In this document: in pieces, positions 60,168 to 64,000 of the stretch
Position numbering within the stretch: position 1 is the first letter of the stretch
How the letters are laid out: every line of letters starts with the position of its first letter
Source of the DNA: Schistosoma haematobium
Lineage: Eukaryota; Platyhelminthes; Trematoda; Strigeidida; Schistosomatidae
Direction of reading: 5' to 3'
NCBI RefSeq assembly: GCF_000699445.3
Contig: NW_026137023.1
Span: 1 to 64,000 of the forward strand
Length of the DNA: 64,000 bases
The notes under the pieces: model-generated
Databases searched by the model: none
Told to the model about the DNA's origin: nothing
What the model saw: only the letters and a program-made list of their open reading frames with translations
Position numbers and translations under genes: made by a program

Positions 60168-63100
60168 TCAACACCTATTGTAAATAACCTCAGCCAGTCT
60201 GAGAAAACAAACACACAGTGGACTCATACAACAGACACATCAAATGAATAAGAGGTGAGAAATAGCTGTAGCTGTATCCCTATCGATTAATTTGTCCACA
60301 TATTAAACAATGATATGACTCATCCAAGGTCAGTATAATCACAGTGGTAAGATTGTGGAATGTGATTGAAGAAGAACTAGAGCGGTAAATGTATAGTATA
60401 GAGACGAGTCAATTAGAATCGAGAATATGGTTTTGTCGGATTTTGTTCCAAATAGAAATTTCGCAAATAGCGAGCAATAAAAATGCATTTGTGCACTGCC
60501 CAATATATTTAAAATATTTGTGAAGAACTAGTTTTTGTCACTATCATATAAATGATAGTGTAGGACCAATCGAGTGCTCAATTCTGTCTTTGGAAATTCC
60601 ATGTAACAGGTGAATCGACATTATCCGTTTATCCTCATTGTAAGCACTTATTTTATGGACCAACTGATTGGATAATGCCTCTTGATTTTTGTGCTAAATT
60701 CATTCATCCATTCAGTTACAAATCATTTTTGCATTACTGTTGGTGTCATTGCGTTATTTAAACCCTAAGACTAATATCCTGATCATTAACCTAAATATGT
60801 AACCGTAAGTGAGAATAATCTAAATATCTTTAATTATGTGTATGTGTCCTCTCAATGTTTCAGGAATAGTGATATTGTTGTGTTGGTAAAAAGTGAGTTT
60901 TTATGTCTTCATTCTTTGATTTGTAAGTAAGGTAACCTGTAGAATATATTAACAGACTTATTAATTATACAACGTCTATCTCCAGTTTACAGTACTATTA
61001 TTTTGTGCTTTTAACCATATATTTTGATTGTGTAAGAAGGACCTGATAATTAGTTGAGTTTGTTTTAATATTGTCTCTACAATACACTTTCAATACGATC
61101 ATCTGTCTTGCCAATAATTGCTTTTTATCAGAAGCATCATGTGATATTATTCAGCATTTCTAGAATCAGTATGATTAGAATAGTTTTATTGTAGATACAA
61201 ACTATTTTGCAATAGACTAGATAAAAGTTGTTAAAATTTTAGCATGGTTAAGTCTTCAACAAATCAAAACATTAGTCCTTGACCCTTTCTAAAATCATGC
61301 CACGTAATCTGTTTTTTAAATTCACCATGTGACATATTCCTACAACCAGTTTAGCAATAACTGTAGATGAAAGTTTTCATGCACTGTAATTGAGATTTTT
61401 ACGCTTGTTTATTTCCAAATAGAAATTTCGCAAATAGCGAGCAATAAAAATGCATTTGTGCACTGCCCAATATATTTAAAATATTTGTGAAGAACTAGTT
61501 TTTGTCACTATCATATAAATGATAGTGTAGGACCAATCGAGTGCTCAATTCTGTCTTTGAAAATTCCATGTAACAGGTGGATCGACATTATCCGTATATC
61601 CTCACTGTAAACACTTATTTTATGGACCAACTGATTGGATAATGCCTCTTGATTTTTGTGCTAAATTCATTCATCCATTCAGTTACAAATCATTTTTGCA
61701 TTACTGCTGATGTACTTACTGTACTCTGCCAGTTATAATACCAACTATTTTCCACTACTTGTTCACTACTTGTTAACCACATATCTCCTCAGTGTTATTC
61801 TCGAAAGCAGACACTTTTTCAATTTAATCTGCTATCAATTTGACCGATTTAATAATCCCATATATCTAATGATGGATTGGAGAACAAGGCTTAATTCACG
61901 TGTGTGTTTGTCACACACTCAATTGGTGTGAGTGTTTTGTAGGATTGATTGGGAGGGTGAACATATAGAAATGATCACACGATTTTCTCGTTGTAGCAGC
62001 TCACATCAAATTGTATATTGGTAACTAGAAGAATAAAATAATCAAAACTTGTCAGTCCTATTCGCTCATCATCATTCATCTTCTATGTGATTTATGTATT
62101 ATCGATCGGTAATTTGTTGTTTGTTTGTTTGTAAGAAATTGATTTTTCATTATTTATTGAATTACTGAATAAGAAGACAAGGTAATGAGAAACATATTTC
62201 ATGTTATTGAACAATGTGTAGCGTGGCATCGAGTCCCAGTTGACTATTAACACCGCTACCAAGAAAACACATGTCAAACAAATCAGAAGGCGGATTAGAA
62301 CCAAGTTTATTCAATTGGCGATTCCGAGGTATCGAATGAATATCAAGATCGTGCCAAGAAATGGTACAAGCGAAAGCAAGGGAACGGAGTACGTGCGAAC
62401 AAAGCCAAAAACCGCGAAACAATGATGGGAGGTATGGAAGCACAAAATGGCTGTAATTAGCACAGTTAAACAAAAACACATTAAAACAAGCACTGGTACA
62501 GTTGGTTATAATAATGATTGTTTTCATTAAATCAATCATGTTCTCGTAATAAAAGTAAGTCACTACATATGTTTAATCAAAGCTTAGCACAACTGGAATT
62601 ATATCGTTAATGTCAAATGAACATTTTAAAAATCTATTCATCACGAAACTGTGTTAAATAGAAATTTTCGAAAAATAAATAGAAAATTAGTCTGTTTTTG
62701 TTGTTGTTGAGATTTTTATCAGGAAAAGAAATTGAACAATCTGAGAAAATTTATAGGAAAATCAACTCATTACATTTGAACATGAATAAAGTAATATGTA
62801 ACAAATTGTAATGGTGGTATACGTAACACTGAATTTACTTTGTCGGTTCATCAATAATACCGTAATGTAGGCTGTCAGTTTTAAAAAAATACAACAAAGT
62901 TATTTCTTTGAACAGGGACAAACATGTAATGACAGTGTGTTCAAGAAATTCATCTCTACACATCAACTACATGAGGTTGAAATACTTATCCAAAAACAAC
63001 GAAGACAATTTGCAATTGAAACGCAGTGGACGAATGAATAATCACCAGTTACAACTAGTGACTTCGTAACAACAGGAGTAAAATAAGAATTAATCATTGA

Positions 63101-64000
63101 TATTTGACCTAGACAGTTTTAGTTGAAATAGACTTGAAAATGGAAGAATAAAATTGAAAGTAATTTGATGATGACCAGAGAGAAGAGAGAAGTCATACAA
63201 ACAAATGCTAGGTGTGGAATCTGTTCATTATGTTCACAAAGAACCAACGGACATCCACACTACACACTACACACCACAAACCAACAAGCATTACCTGACT
63301 GTCTACTAAATCACCAACAAGCTAACAACAGTCAACCAATAGTAATTCAGTGCATAGGATATACGATTGGTGGTAGAAAATTCTCAACATGTCACCTGTC
63401 TGTCTCACACCCTCATTCAAAATATTATTTCTCTTCATTTCACAACCACAAAACAGGTTGCTTGATTATGATCAATACAGCTCGGAAGTCAGCTTGTGCA
63501 TCAAGACAACCATCAACACCAATACTAACACCGTCGAAAGAGACCACAGTCACACGATACACAACTGAGGAGTCGAGTGAATTAACCGAATTGGTATTGA
63601 GATATCGGGATGTTTGGAAAGACAAGAGTCGTCCATCTGCAGTTCTTCAGAAACATTTGTGGATGCAATTCGCACATTACTTACACTCGAAGGGATGGCC
63701 GAGAAGAAACTGGACTCATCTGCGTCGAAAGGGTCTGCACATGCTGAAGAAACTCAATAACACGACAATCAATCAGTGGGAAGTGTCGAAAAGCAATCCC
63801 AATTCACCTGAAAATCCCTCCAACCACACGTCACTCTCCAGTTCCAATGAAAATCGACACGTGAACGTGAACGGACAAAGTGACTCGGTAAGTTCGCCTT
63901 TCCCAATCATGTGCTAATTGTTTTCATCGAATTCAGGTGACCGAGAATCAGTCGAGTGTGCATCAAATCAACTTGCCTACACTCACCCCCTCACCAGTGG
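60168..64000 (+). repeat. Third module, direct copy of the left arm (about 19.5-23.35 kb)
   Basis: Nearly identical in the same orientation to about 19512-23354, with a constant offset near 40655. It includes both 293-bp direct repeats (60447-60739 and 61414-61706), the stretch matching 21051-22596, and exon 1 plus the start of exon 2 of the Myb/SANT gene. It shares with the left arm the deletion junction upstream of the gene (near 63255 here). No gene other than copy 5 is recognisable in it. The copy continues beyond the window. Confidence 0.92.
63468..64000 (+). CDS. Myb/SANT-like DNA-binding protein, copy 5 (cut by window end)
   Basis: Exon 1 is 63468-63887, the 49-nt intron 63888-63936, and exon 2 starts at 63937 and runs off the window. 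Exon 1 is intact and the C run at 63986-63990 has five bases. The DNA-binding domain carries Val43, Asp48 and His63 as in copy 4, although the upstream sequence and its deletion junction match copy 2. As in copy 2, the frame is open upstream to an ATG at 63168, so a 100-residue N-terminal extension is conceivable. Exon 3 and function beyond the domain cannot be judged here. Confidence 0.78.

Overview
The window looks like repeat-rich nuclear DNA of a parasitic flatworm, most probably a schistosome. I base this on AT-rich DNA, intron-containing genes and a typical mobile-element mixture. That mixture is an RTE/SR2-like LINE, Penelope-like elements with GIY-YIG endonuclease tails and hammerhead ribozymes, a CsRn1/Boudicca-like gag relic and a second Ty3/Gypsy element. 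The species and chromosome cannot be fixed from sequence alone. I saw no rRNA, tRNA, CRISPR array or bacterial-type operon.

The dominant structure is a very large imperfect palindrome. Positions 1-29285 (left arm, running off the window) are the reverse complement of about 33835-53851 (right arm), around a 4.5 kb spacer (29286-33834). The arms differ by a few large events. The left arm alone carries a tandem triplication of a 1.18 kb unit with two copies of an RTE LINE (4946-16359). The left arm alone carries an extra direct repeat plus internal segment (19791-21050). The right arm alone carries about 1.94 kb at 40.56-42.5 kb. A third, direct-orientation copy of part of the left arm fills 60168-64000 and also runs off the window.

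The only convincing host gene is a three-exon gene for a 367-residue protein with an N-terminal Myb/SANT (zeste/MSANTD-like) DNA-binding domain, low-complexity Thr/Asn/Pro linkers and a short C-terminal coiled coil. It occurs five times. Copies 2 (22813-24606, +) and 4 (51232-53024, -) are intact, copy 5 (63468 to the window end, +) is intact as far as visible, and copies 1 (852-2643, +) and 3 (38537-40326, -) carry frameshifts. Copies 1/4 and 2/3 are palindrome partners, but amino-acid variants are shared across partners in a mosaic way that suggests gene conversion.

Mobile elements: two RTE LINEs (6150-10075, 11265-15192) sharing the same coding lesions; Penelope-like fragments around the palindrome centre with five hammerhead-ribozyme-like motifs; a nearly full-length Ty3/Gypsy element (54366-59171) with 356-bp LTRs and broken ORFs; solo LTRs with perfect 5-bp target duplications (25836-26350 and its mirror 36782-37296; 59635-60167); a degenerate gag-protease relic on both arms; and a 1.03 kb segment bounded by long inverted repeats.

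Most of the remaining sequence is AT-rich, repeated between the modules, and not recognisable to me. Several copy-to-copy indels fall in homopolymers, so long-read consensus error is a real alternative for some frameshifts.
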